Under the pieces are notes generated by a model. That model made no database searches, was not told where the DNA came from, and worked only from the letters and a program-made list of their open reading frames with translations. Below, in pieces: positions 6,877 to 14,295 of a DNA stretch of 16,651 nucleotides (position 1 is the first letter of the stretch; each line of letters opens with the position of its first letter). Made by a program: the position numbers and the translations under genes. Origin of the DNA: an uncultured Ruminiclostridium sp. (GTDB lineage: Bacteria; Bacillota; Clostridia; Oscillospirales; Ruminococcaceae); the NCBI GenBank assembly GCA_910585505.1, contig CAJUFF010000016.1:1-16651 (forward strand). Direction: 5' to 3'.

Positions 6877-7443
6877 TTATGAATTATTCCACAGATATTT
6901 TTCAAGCTCCCTTATCCATCGGGGAAGCGCGGTACCAACGGTAAAAAGTTTTCCGTTGCGGTATTCTCCCACAAAGACAAAGCCGTTTTCGTTATCGTAA
7001 AGCTGTACCTCGTTACAGTAGGGGAGAATTTTTTTCAGATCCTCGAAACGGCTGTTATAGCGCCTTTTTACGTCGTCTTCGGGTATATCGTGTCCGCCCT
7101 TGAGAACACGGTTTTTTATGCGGGAAAGACTTTCCTCAGCGCTGCTTACGCCGATATAAAACAATCGGATATAGTAATTCTTTTCCTTGGCATCAATTAT
7201 GGTGCGGAGCGTTTTTTTGCCGGAAAGGGTCGTTTCCTGTGTGAAATTTACGCCTTTTTCCAGACAGTCGGAAATAATGCGGACGGCATCTTTTCCGCCT
7301 TTTAGCTTGTTTCCTTCTTTTGCTGCCGTCAGCTTGTCCGCGTCAACTATTATGCCCAGTTCGGTATCGGTTTTTGCCAAAACTCCCGAAAGTGCGCTTT
7401 TGCCCACACCGTTGACTCCGCCGATAACGGTATATTTTTTCAT
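6877..7443 (-). CDS. Zeta-toxin-like P-loop kinase (COG4185 type)
   Basis: This 188-residue P-loop protein has Walker A GVNGVGKS (residues 9-16), then VDADKL, and a QETTLSG segment (68-74) equivalent to the FETTLS motif of COG4185. The RVLKGGHDIPEDDVKRRY block (111-128) corresponds to the arginine-rich lid of the same group. Zeta toxins phosphorylate UDP-GlcNAc, but many COG4185 proteins are uncharacterised chromosomal ATPases. No epsilon-type antitoxin ORF lies beside it, and its place inside a biosynthetic operon argues against a classic toxin-antitoxin pair. AAAGGA lies 10 nt before the ATG, and the gene follows purN by 22 nt. Confidence 0.85.
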   Translation of the reverse strand: MKKYTVIGGVNGVGKSALSGVLAKTDTELGIIVDADKLTAAKEGNKLKGGKDAVRIISDCLEKGVNFTQETTLSGKKTLRTIIDAKEKNYYIRLFYIGVSSAEESLSRIKNRVLKGGHDIPEDDVKRRYNSRFEDLKKILPYCNEVQLYDNENGFVFVGEYRNGKLFTVGTALPRWIRELEKYLWNNS

Positions 7444-7465
7444 ACGATATTATTCCTTTTTAATG

Positions 7466-8089
7466 TCACTTTTCCACATAGGCCTTGCCTTCCTTTACCG
7501 TAATCCTGCCTTCGCAGAACAGCTTTACCGCTTCCGGAAGCAGCACCCACTCCGCTTCCTCCATTACCCTTTTCTGAAGCGTTTCGGGAGTATCGCCGTT
7601 TTTCACCTCCACCGCCTTTTGCAGTATGATGGGACCCCCATCGCATTCTTCCGTCACAAAGTGAACGGTGGCGCCGGTGATTTTTACTCCCTTATGGATC
7701 GCCGCTTCGTGCACATGAAGTCCGTAGCAGCCTTTTCCGCAAAAACTGGGTATAAGGGCGGGGTGAACGTTCATCATTTTATAGGGAAAGGCTTTGCAGA
7801 CGGCTTCGTCAAGGATTGTAAGAAAACCCGCGTATACCACAAGATCGGCTTTTTCGGCTATGAGAAGCTCAGCCATAGCTTGGCTGTACGCGGCAGCGTC
7901 CGGATATTTTTTTCTTTCCAGTACTATCCCCTTTATGTCGTTGTCTTTTGCTCTCTGAAGGGCGTAAACATCGGGTTTTGAGCTTATTACACAGGTTATT
8001 TTCCCGCCGCCCAGATTATTTGCTTTTTCGGCGTCTATAAGTGCTTGAAGGTTGGTGCCGCCGCCCGATACGAGCACAGCTATGTTCAT
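7466..8089 (-). CDS. purN: Phosphoribosylglycinamide formyltransferase (GART)
   Basis: This 207-residue enzyme transfers a formyl group from 10-formyl-THF to GAR, giving FGAR. The phosphate loop SGGGTNLQALI is at residues 8-18. The catalytic triad is N107 and H109 (MMNVHPALIPSF) with D150 (ECDGGPII). AGFLTIL and ITGATVHFV are further family signatures. The frame is open 46 codons further upstream to 8227, but that would overlap purM and lacks the family N-terminus. ATG 8089 starts exactly at MNIAVLVSGGG and has AAAGGATG just before it. The 89-nt gap to purM is one of the longer gaps in the operon and holds a short GC-rich inverted repeat (8134-8161). Confidence 0.96.
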   Translation of the reverse strand: MNIAVLVSGGGTNLQALIDAEKANNLGGGKITCVISSKPDVYALQRAKDNDIKGIVLERKKYPDAAAYSQAMAELLIAEKADLVVYAGFLTILDEAVCKAFPYKMMNVHPALIPSFCGKGCYGLHVHEAAIHKGVKITGATVHFVTEECDGGPIILQKAVEVKNGDTPETLQKRVMEEAEWVLLPEAVKLFCEGRITVKEGKAYVEK

Positions 8090-8178
8090 TTTATCATCCT
8101 TTCGGTAAATTGTTGTTTCGATTTTTCGGACAAGGCGCGGCGAAATCCGAGTCAGTGCGCCCAAAAAACAGGGGAAAA

Positions 8179-9216
8179 TCAGATAAGCTCTATACCCTCG
8201 CCGCCTTTGACTATCTCGCCTATACAATACGCCTTTATTCCGTGTCCGCCTAAGATATCCACCGCTTCATTGGCTTTATCCGCGGACACTGCGCATGTCA
8301 TTCCTATACCCATATTGAATGTGTTATACATATCTCTTTCGGGAATATGACCCGTTTCCTGCATATAGCGGAAGATGGCGGGCACTTCAAAGGAACTTTT
8401 GGTAACCCTCGCGGTAAAGCCTTCGGGAAGTGAACGAGGAACGTTTTCGTAAAATCCGCCGCCCGTAATATGGCTTATCGCCTTTACCTCCACCTTGGAG
8501 ATAAGATCGAGAACAGGCTTTACGTAAATTTCGGTGGGAACAAGCAAAGCTTCGCCCAAAGTTCTTCCGTCGGGAAGGATTTTGTCGAGAGCCTCTTTGG
8601 TTGTTATATCAAAAACCTTTCTTACCAGAGAAAAACCGTTGCTGTGGACTCCGGTGGAAGCCAGTCCGATTATAACGTCCCCTTCCTTTACCTTGGAGTT
8701 ATCAAGCATTTTTGATTTATCCACAACACCGGTTGTGTAGCCCGCTATATCGTATTCGTCTTCGGGCATCATTCCGGGGTGCTCCGCAGTTTCGCCGCCG
8801 ATAAGAGCGCAGCCCGCTCTTACACAGCCTTCGGCAACTCCTTTGACAATTTCCGCCACCTTTTGGGGCACGTTTTTGCCGATGGCGATATAATCCAGAA
8901 AAAACAGGGGCTTGGCGCCGCAGCAGATTATATCGTTAACGCACATGGCCACGGCGTCGATACCGATGGTGTCATGCTTGTCCATAAGCATTGCCAGCTT
9001 AAGCTTTGTGCCTACTCCGTCGGTACCCGATACCAGAACGGGCTCCTTTATATCGGAGATATCAAGCTGAAACAGACCGCCGAAGCCTCCTATTCCGGTA
9101 AGCACTCCGGGAATAAAGGTGCGCTCAACGTCCTTTTTCATCAGCTTTACACCCTCGTATCCTGCGGTAACGTCAACTCCCGCCGCCTTATAGCTTTCGG
9201 AAAAACTGTTTTTCAT
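8179..9216 (-). CDS. purM: Phosphoribosylformylglycinamidine cyclo-ligase (AIR synthetase)
   Basis: This 345-residue PurM uses ATP to close FGAM to AIR. Visible signatures are AGVDVTAGYEGV near the N-terminus, SGTDGVGTKLKLAM for nucleotide/metal binding, GGETAEHPGMM (the family GGETAEMPG with a single change), LASTGVHSNGFSLVRKV, and HITGGGFYENVPR. Length is normal and no motif is broken. AAAGGA lies 8 nt before the ATG and the gap to purF is 16 nt, so the genes are almost certainly co-translated. Its substrate FGAM must come from a PurL/PurQ/PurS system encoded elsewhere. Confidence 0.97.
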   Translation of the reverse strand: MKNSFSESYKAAGVDVTAGYEGVKLMKKDVERTFIPGVLTGIGGFGGLFQLDISDIKEPVLVSGTDGVGTKLKLAMLMDKHDTIGIDAVAMCVNDIICCGAKPLFFLDYIAIGKNVPQKVAEIVKGVAEGCVRAGCALIGGETAEHPGMMPEDEYDIAGYTTGVVDKSKMLDNSKVKEGDVIIGLASTGVHSNGFSLVRKVFDITTKEALDKILPDGRTLGEALLVPTEIYVKPVLDLISKVEVKAISHITGGGFYENVPRSLPEGFTARVTKSSFEVPAIFRYMQETGHIPERDMYNTFNMGIGMTCAVSADKANEAVDILGGHGIKAYCIGEIVKGGEGIELI

Positions 9217-9232
9217 TTTAATTGTCCTTTCT

Positions 9233-10663
9233 TTAATACTGCGTTATCTTGCTTTCAAACTTATCCTTAGGCATTTTCTTTGGCACTTCTATGGGATATT
9301 TTCCGGTGAAGCAGCCCGTACAAAATCCGCATTTGGCATTCGGAGCTATCTTTACCACATTTTCCGCGCTTAAATAACCCAAGGAATCGGCGTTGATTGA
9401 GACGGCTATTTCTTTCACTGTTTTTTTGCAGGCAATGAGCCTGTCCTTACTGTCTATATCTATCCCAAAAAAACAGGGAGAAATGAATGGGGGTGACGAT
9501 ATTCTCACGTGTACCTCTTTGGCTCCCGCCTCTTTGAGCAGTTTTACCGTTCTTCCGCAGGTAGTTCCTCTGACAATGCTGTCATCGATCATTATCACAC
9601 GCTTTCCTTTAATAACGTCGGAAATAGGATTTAATTTTATTTTTACCGAATCTTCTCTCATATCTTGGCCGGGTTGTATAAAGGTTCTGCCCACATAGCG
9701 GTTTCTGACGAAACCGACTCCATATGGTATGCCTGATTCAAGGGAGTATCCCAGCGCCGCTTCAAGTCCGCTGTCCGGAACGCCTATTACTATGTCTGCG
9801 TCAACTTGATGCTCTTTGGCGAGAAAGCGACCTGCGCGTATTCTTGCCGCGTGTACTCCCGAACCTTCAATAACGCTGTCCGGTCTTGCTATATATACGT
9901 ATTCAAAAATACACAACGATGTTTTTCTGTTGCAGTGGGTTGTTATGCTGTTTATACCGTTTTTGTCTATAATCACAATCTCACCCGGTATTACATCGCG
10001 AAGAAATTCCGCTCCAATGCTGTCAAGTGCGCAGCTTTCGCTTGCGGAAACATATCCTCCATCGGGTAAAACGCCTAAACATAATGGCCGAAAACCGTTG
10101 GGATCCCTAACGCAGATAAGCTTTTGAGCCGACATTATTATCAGAGAATAAGCTCCTTTGATTTTATACATCGCTTTTTCCACAGCCTCCTGGATCGATC
10201 CGCTTTCAAGCCTGGATTCGGTGACGGCGTAAGATATAATTTCGGTGTCGTTGGTGGAATGAAAAATTGCGCCTTTTAGCTCGTAGTTTCTTCTCAGCTC
10301 CAATGCGTTTACCAGATTTCCGTTGTGCGCTATTGCCATCGGACCCTTTACATGGCGAACTACGATAGGTTGAGTGTTGGCGGCGGTCAAAGCTCCCGTG
10401 GTGGAATAGCGGACATGTCCGACGGCTATTTTTCCTTTGGGCAGTTTTGCGAGATTCTCCGGATTAAAGACCTCGTTTACCAGTCCAAAGCCTTTGTGAT
10501 AGCCAAACACGCCACCGTCGTTCACTACTATGCCGCAGCTTTCCTGACCTCTGTGTTGTAATGCGTACAATCCGTAGTATACGGTATTTGCTAATTTTGA
10601 AACCTTATCGGAGTAAACACCGAATACGCCGCATTCATCATTTATGGCATCATACATTGACAT
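9233..10663 (-). CDS. purF: Glutamine PRPP amidotransferase (catalytic)
   Basis: This 476-residue PurF commits PRPP and glutamine to phosphoribosylamine. It is the Bacillus-type enzyme: a 10-residue propeptide precedes the catalytic Cys11 (NDECGVFG), which must be exposed by cleavage. Glutaminase residues are intact: R85 (GHVRYST), N114-G115 (AHNGNLVN) and D139 (STNDTEI). The phosphoribosyltransferase domain has the PRPP loop MIDDSIVRGTT (358-368). Likely [4Fe-4S] ligands are C251, C397, C448 and C451. The AGAGG ribosome binding site overlaps the stop codon of the upstream paralogue (10-nt gap), so the two PurF-like proteins are probably translationally coupled. The cluster makes the enzyme oxygen-sensitive, as expected in an anaerobe. 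Confidence 0.97.
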   Translation of the reverse strand: MSMYDAINDECGVFGVYSDKVSKLANTVYYGLYALQHRGQESCGIVVNDGGVFGYHKGFGLVNEVFNPENLAKLPKGKIAVGHVRYSTTGALTAANTQPIVVRHVKGPMAIAHNGNLVNALELRRNYELKGAIFHSTNDTEIISYAVTESRLESGSIQEAVEKAMYKIKGAYSLIIMSAQKLICVRDPNGFRPLCLGVLPDGGYVSASESCALDSIGAEFLRDVIPGEIVIIDKNGINSITTHCNRKTSLCIFEYVYIARPDSVIEGSGVHAARIRAGRFLAKEHQVDADIVIGVPDSGLEAALGYSLESGIPYGVGFVRNRYVGRTFIQPGQDMREDSVKIKLNPISDVIKGKRVIMIDDSIVRGTTCGRTVKLLKEAGAKEVHVRISSPPFISPCFFGIDIDSKDRLIACKKTVKEIAVSINADSLGYLSAENVVKIAPNAKCGFCTGCFTGKYPIEVPKKMPKDKFESKITQY

Positions 10664-10673
10664 TCGATTACCT

Positions 10674-12095
10674 CTATTCTTTGCCGTTCCAGCAATAGGT
10701 GCAAAGCTTGCATTCGGGAATGCCCACCGCCTTTACGGTGCCCTCAAGAGACTGAAATTCCAGAGAGGTCAGCTTAAGCCTCTTGCAGATTTCAGCTCTC
10801 AGGCGCTGTCCGCGTTCGGTATTGGTATCGCTGTATTCACCGATGTATTTTACCCCTTCGGCTCCCTCGAACTCGTTTATTATGCTTCTCGCAATAAGAT
10901 CCAGCTCGGAGGTGCTTCTGGAAAAGTTAAGGTATTTGCAGCCGTACATAATGGGGGGGCAGGCGGAGCGCATATGTACCTCTTTCGCTCCGTTGGCGTA
11001 CAGAAATTCAACGGTTTCCCTCATCTGAGTTCCTCTTACGATGCTGTCATCCACAAACAGCAGCTTTTTGCCCTCTATAAGCTCATGAACCGGTATAAGC
11101 TTCATTTTTGCCACCTTGTTTCTCATGGACTGATTCTGAGGCATAAAGCTTCTGGGCCAAGTGGGTGTATATTTTATAAAAGGTCTTGCGAAGGGAATCC
11201 CGCTTCGATTGGCGTAGCCTATGGCATGAGGCACTCCGGAGTCCGGCACTCCGCAGATGTAGTCCACATCGGGCAAAGTACCGTTTTTTATGTCCGCTTC
11301 CGCCATTATCTCACCGTTGCGGGTTCTCATTGTTTCTACGGTTACTCCCTCGTATACCGAATTTGGATAACCGTAATATGTCCATAAAAAGGTACAGATG
11401 TTAAGATCGGAGACACCGTCGCATATGGTTCTTACTCCGTCGGGAGTTATTTTTACTATTTCCGCCGGCAAAAGCTCTCTGTACAGCTCGTAATCCAGCT
11501 TCTGGAAGGCGAATGACTCGAAGGAGCAGCAATATCCGTCGTTTCTTCTTCCTATTATTATAGGAAGCCGTCCTTTTCTGTCGCGGGCGGCAATTATTCC
11601 GTCGGAGGTAAGGATAAGCAGCGAAACAGTTCCGCTGATTTTATCCTGCGCGAATCTTATTCCTTCTTCAAAGGTGTCCTTTTGAGAGATAAGGGCGCCC
11701 ACTATCGAGCTGGTGTTTATGTTTCCGCTGCTCATGGTCTCAAAGCTTGCGGCGTTTGCGGCTATAAGCTCTTCGGTAAGCTCTTTTGCGTTATTTATTA
11801 TTCCCACGGTGCATACGGCATACAGCCCCAGCTTTGAACGCAGCAGTATGGGCTGAGGGTCGTTGTCGCTGATACAGCCTACACAAAAGTTCCCTTTCAT
11901 ATCCTCCACGTCTTTTTCAAACTTTGTGCGGAAAGGTGAATTTTCTATACTGTGAATACTTCTCTGGAATCCCCGCTCCGGTGAATACGCGGTCATTCCT
12001 CCTCGCCTTGTTCCCAGATGGGAATGGTAATCCGTTCCGAAAAAAACATCGCTTATACAATCATTGTGCGACGCCGCACCAAAAAAACCGCCCAT
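10674..12095 (-). CDS. Degenerate PurF paralogue lacking glutaminase residues
   Basis: This 473-residue protein is co-linear with PurF but begins MGGFFGA, with Gly in place of the nucleophilic Cys and no propeptide. The glutaminase arginine motif (GHVRYST in PurF) is replaced by GCISDND (residues 73-79) and the oxyanion AHNGN by VGIINN. The phosphoribosyltransferase half looks sound: GVPDSGVPHAIGYA, PRPP loop FVDDSIVRGTQ (347-357), and four cysteines at positions matching the Fe-S ligands (C234, C386, C465, C468). It cannot use glutamine by the normal mechanism. It could use free ammonia, regulate or partner PurF, or sense PRPP or nucleotides. AGGAAGG lies about 11 nt before the ATG. It is directly upstream of purF. 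Confidence 0.9.
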   Translation of the reverse strand: MGGFFGAASHNDCISDVFFGTDYHSHLGTRRGGMTAYSPERGFQRSIHSIENSPFRTKFEKDVEDMKGNFCVGCISDNDPQPILLRSKLGLYAVCTVGIINNAKELTEELIAANAASFETMSSGNINTSSIVGALISQKDTFEEGIRFAQDKISGTVSLLILTSDGIIAARDRKGRLPIIIGRRNDGYCCSFESFAFQKLDYELYRELLPAEIVKITPDGVRTICDGVSDLNICTFLWTYYGYPNSVYEGVTVETMRTRNGEIMAEADIKNGTLPDVDYICGVPDSGVPHAIGYANRSGIPFARPFIKYTPTWPRSFMPQNQSMRNKVAKMKLIPVHELIEGKKLLFVDDSIVRGTQMRETVEFLYANGAKEVHMRSACPPIMYGCKYLNFSRSTSELDLIARSIINEFEGAEGVKYIGEYSDTNTERGQRLRAEICKRLKLTSLEFQSLEGTVKAVGIPECKLCTYCWNGKE

Positions 12096-12186
12096 GTGTT
12101 ATCATTCCTTCCTTTTGAGGAGCGCTTGCGCCTCTGGATAATATCCGCGCGGCACAAACGTATTCTTTTCTTTTTTTATGGATTTT

Positions 12187-12897
12187 TTATTCTCCCATAA
12201 GTCTCTTCATAATTTCCGAGTAAGCGTCCTCTACGCCGCCCATATCCCTGCGGAAGCGATCCTTATCCAGTTTTTCATGTGTGGTGCTGTCCCAGAAGCG
12301 GCAGGTGTCAGGTGATATCTCATCCGCTAAGATTATTTTACCGTCTGCGGTTTTGCCGAATTCGATTTTGAAGTCAATAAGGTCGATATTCAATTTCTTG
12401 AAGAAATCAACCATAAAGTCGTTTATCAAAAAGGTATATTTGGTGATAAGGTCAATTTCTTCCTTAGTGGCAAGACCGAGAGCCAGAGCGTAATAATCGT
12501 TTATGAACGGATCGCCCAAATCGTCGTTTTTGTAGCTGAATTCAAGGATAGGGCATTTAAGAGCGGAGCCTTCCTCAACGCCCATTCTTTTTGAAAAGCT
12601 TCCGGCGGCCACGTTTCTGACAATCACCTCCAAAGGCACTATGGAAACCTTTTTGACCACCGTTTCTCTGTCGTTCAGCTCTTCAACGTAATGAGTGGGG
12701 ACTCCTGCCTTTTCAAGCATCTTGAACATATAGTTGGTCATTCTGTTGTTTACAACGCCTTTTCCCGCGATAGTACCCTTTTTGAGGCCGTTAAAGGCGG
12801 TGGCGTCATCCTTATAAGACACGATAACGAAATTGGGGTCTTCGGTGGCGAAAACCTTTTTTGCCTTTCCTTCGTAAAGTTGTTCCTTCTTTTCCAT
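12187..12897 (-). CDS. purC: SAICAR synthetase
   Basis: This 236-residue ATP-dependent ligase joins CAIR and aspartate to SAICAR. It starts with QLYEGKAKKVF and has YKDDATAFNG. The VPLEVIVRNVAAGSFSKR signature follows near residue 90, then LIDFKIEFG and ILADEISPDTCRFWD near the C-terminus, ending with the FRRDMGGV segment. Length is typical of the bacterial monofunctional enzyme. GGAGG lies 8 nt before the ATG. The gap to purE is 125 nt, AT-rich and with no convincing promoter. The 91-nt gap to the PurF paralogue contains a short GCGCTTGCGC inverted repeat (about 12119-12136). Confidence 0.97.
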   Translation of the reverse strand: MEKKEQLYEGKAKKVFATEDPNFVIVSYKDDATAFNGLKKGTIAGKGVVNNRMTNYMFKMLEKAGVPTHYVEELNDRETVVKKVSIVPLEVIVRNVAAGSFSKRMGVEEGSALKCPILEFSYKNDDLGDPFINDYYALALGLATKEEIDLITKYTFLINDFMVDFFKKLNIDLIDFKIEFGKTADGKIILADEISPDTCRFWDSTTHEKLDKDRFRRDMGGVEDAYSEIMKRLMGE

Positions 12898-13022
12898 TTT
12901 TAATTCCTCCAGATTTTTGTTTTTGGGGCAAATAACGCCTTTATATTGTATAGCTTTTTGTTGTATTAACTGCGAATCTTAATTTTTGAGCAAATTCAAG
13001 CTTTGTGATTTACCAGCAGTGA

Positions 13023-13508
13023 TTATAAAGTTTTTTGAAGCTTTTCGTCCTTTGCATTGACTTCTTCCGTCATTTCGGTGCGCTTTGCTTTCAGTTTTTC
13101 GGAAAGCTCCCCGTCGGACAGCGCCAGCATCTGAACCGCCAGTATCGCCGCGTTTTTGGCGTTGTTTATTCCCACTGTGGCGACGGGGATACCGGAAGGC
13201 ATCTGTACCGTGGCAAGGAGCGCGTCCATGCCCTCCAGCGTGGATTTAACGGGAATACCGATAACGGGCAGGGTGGTGTTGGCGGCTATCGCTCCAGCCA
13301 AATGCGCTGCCATTCCCGCGGCGGCAATAATAACGCCGATTCCGTTTTCCTCCGCGCGGCGGGAGTATTCCGCCACCTTTTCGGGGCAGCGGTGGGCGGA
13401 CATTACCCTCATTTCATAGGGAACGCCATACTCCTTTAAAGAGTCGGCAGCCTTTTGCACTATGGGAAGATCGCTGTCGCTTCCCATAATTATCGCGACT
13501 TTTTTCAT
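13023..13508 (-). CDS. purE: N5-carboxyaminoimidazole ribonucleotide mutase
   Basis: This 161-residue class I PurE converts N5-CAIR to 4-carboxy-AIR. It has the phosphate-binding IMGSDSDLP, SAHRCPEKV (usual SAHRTP with Thr changed to Cys), AAAGMAAHLAGAIAANT (class I AGAGGAAHLPG pattern, slightly altered), PVIGIPVKS and VQMPSGIPVATVGI. Class I enzymes need PurK to make N5-CAIR; no purK lies in the window, so it is either elsewhere or replaced. AAAGGAACG precedes the ATG. It is the first gene of the operon, behind a leader of about 230 nt that contains an intrinsic terminator. Confidence 0.96.
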   Translation of the reverse strand: MKKVAIIMGSDSDLPIVQKAADSLKEYGVPYEMRVMSAHRCPEKVAEYSRRAEENGIGVIIAAAGMAAHLAGAIAANTTLPVIGIPVKSTLEGMDALLATVQMPSGIPVATVGINNAKNAAILAVQMLALSDGELSEKLKAKRTEMTEEVNAKDEKLQKTL

Positions 13509-13738
13509 TTTTTCGTTCCTTTCTTTTATGTTTATTTATGAAAACAAAAAGCTGATTCCCCTTTGGAAAATCAGCGGATATATGTTGGCAAAGCCGCAAA
13601 AAAAGCGGCAAAATACCATTCGGAGACGCTGCGCGATACAACTGTGCCGCTCATTAAAAAACAGGCTTTATAATTTCGTATTTTGCGACTGTTCATAAAC
13701 GAAAACGCTCCTAAATGCTAAAATGTTCTTAGACTTCT
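13509..13738 (-). promoter_or_regulatory. pur operon leader RNA, probable attenuator or riboswitch
   Basis: The predicted 5' UTR is about 230 nt and ends in a full intrinsic terminator (13541-13575) before purE. Upstream of it are pairings that could compete. GCGGCA (13650-13645) can pair with TGCCGC (13610-13605), but the latter can also form a tight hairpin with GCGGC (13597-13593). AGCGG (13651-13647) can pair with CCGCT (13577-13573) at the base of the terminator. TTTCGT/ACGAAA (13704-13699 with 13679-13674) makes another stem. I could not match it to guanine/adenine, PRPP (ykkC), ZTP (pfl) or THF riboswitch consensus sequences. Confidence 0.6.
13541..13575 (-). terminator. Intrinsic terminator inside the pur leader
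   Basis: On the minus strand the 25 nt from 13575 to 13551 fold into an 11-bp stem (nine Watson-Crick and two G-U pairs) closed by an AAA loop. They are followed by TTTTTGTTTT. It lies 33 nt before purE, so readthrough must be permitted for the operon to be expressed. This is the strongest evidence for attenuation control. Confidence 0.85.
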
Positions 13739-13744
13739 ACGATA

Positions 13745-13773
13745 ATTATACATAAATTTACTTACAAATTCAA
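13745..13773 (-). promoter_or_regulatory. pur operon promoter
   Basis: Minus strand: -35 TTGAAT (13773-13768), 17-nt spacer, consensus -10 TATAAT (13750-13745). The start would be near 13738. Classic Bacillus PurBox inverted repeats (CCGAAC cores) are not evident nearby. One GAAAACG core (13701-13707) lies just downstream of the start. Confidence 0.8.
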
Positions 13774-13964
13774 CCCCTTTTGTAAATTTTCCGAAGAAAA
13801 TTTAGCAATATTTTTCTTTTGTATTTTGTGTAATATTCTGTAATTTTTTATCGCAAAAAGTCGACTGTGTAATTATTACAAAACAGTAACAAAATATACA
13901 CTGTTCTATGTTGATTTTGTAATAATAAGTGTTATTTTGAACGGTATAAAAATAATATACCTGA

Positions 13965-13976
13965 GAAAACGATTAC
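13965..13976. promoter_or_regulatory. LacI-family-like operator, site 1
   Basis: GAAAACGATTAC has the central CG and A/T-rich arms typical of LacI/GalR operators. It recurs almost exactly, inverted, at 14113-14124. The region around it (about 13774-14260) is AT-rich and contains no credible gene. Confidence 0.4.
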
Positions 13977-14112
13977 ATAGGGTTACATAAAATTTTTTGG
14001 CATTTTGCACAGATACATAATTTATTTTTAGAAATTTATTTACGTTTAATTTAAGTAAAATCAGGTTACAAAGAAAAAACATATTATGTTAACTCCGATG
14101 ATAAAAGGATTG

Positions 14113-14124
14113 TTAATCGTTTTC
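14113..14124. promoter_or_regulatory. LacI-family-like operator, site 2 (inverted)
   Basis: TTAATCGTTTTC is the reverse complement of GAAAACGATTAA, matching site 1 at 11 of 12 positions, 148 bp away. The spacing could allow looping by a tetrameric repressor. Confidence 0.4.
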
Positions 14125-14159
14125 ACATTTTTAAGTAAATTTTACTTTTTCACATTTTT
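14120..14159. repeat. 13-bp direct repeat framing a palindrome
   Basis: TTTTCACATTTTT occurs at 14120-14132 and 14147-14159. Between them, AAGTAAA-T-TTTACTT (14133-14147) is a perfect inverted repeat with a one-base centre. The arrangement looks like a regulatory-protein site, but a chance AT-rich structure is possible. Confidence 0.45.
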
Positions 14160-14191
14160 TTCATATAGCAAATTAAACAAAGGAAAAAAAC

Positions 14192-14214
14192 GAAAACGTA
14201 ATGTAAACGATATC
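14192..14214. promoter_or_regulatory. LacI-family-like operators, tandem sites 3a/3b
   Basis: GAAAACGTAATG (14192-14203) and GTAAACGATATC (14203-14214) are adjacent variants of site 1. They lie about 50-70 bp upstream of the transporter -35 box. A further GAAAACG core (14303-14309) lies just downstream of its predicted start. Confidence 0.4.
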
Positions 14215-14260
14215 ATATTCGTTTCTGCCGATTAGAGTCAATAAAAAACAAAAAAAACTC

Positions 14261-14289
14261 TTGCAAAAGTGAAACTTTTGTAATATAAT
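14261..14289 (+). promoter_or_regulatory. Promoter of the sugar ABC transporter operon
   Basis: TTGCAA (14261-14266) and TATAAT (14284-14289) are 17 nt apart, so the start lies near 14296. A perfect inverted repeat, CAAAAGT-GAA-ACTTTTG (14264-14280), fills most of the spacer. A GAAAACG core follows at +7, so repressors could act here. Confidence 0.8.
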
Positions 14290-14295
14290 TTAGAA

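Noticed and set aside
8090..8227. N-terminal extension of purN by 46 codons
   Set aside because: It overlaps purM, lacks family similarity, and a good ribosome binding site precedes the internal ATG at 8089.
12898..13022. Internal promoter between purE and purC
   Set aside because: TTGAAT and TACAAT words are present but not at a workable spacing.
13414..13641. 75-codon minus-strand frame across the pur leader as a leader peptide
   Set aside because: Starts at a non-ATG codon without a ribosome binding site, runs through the terminator hairpin and overlaps purE out of frame. It may only reflect the leader sequence.
13509..13738. Guanine/adenine, PRPP, ZTP or THF riboswitch in the pur leader
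   Set aside because: The conserved core sequences of these classes were not found by eye. The attenuator idea is kept without a class name.
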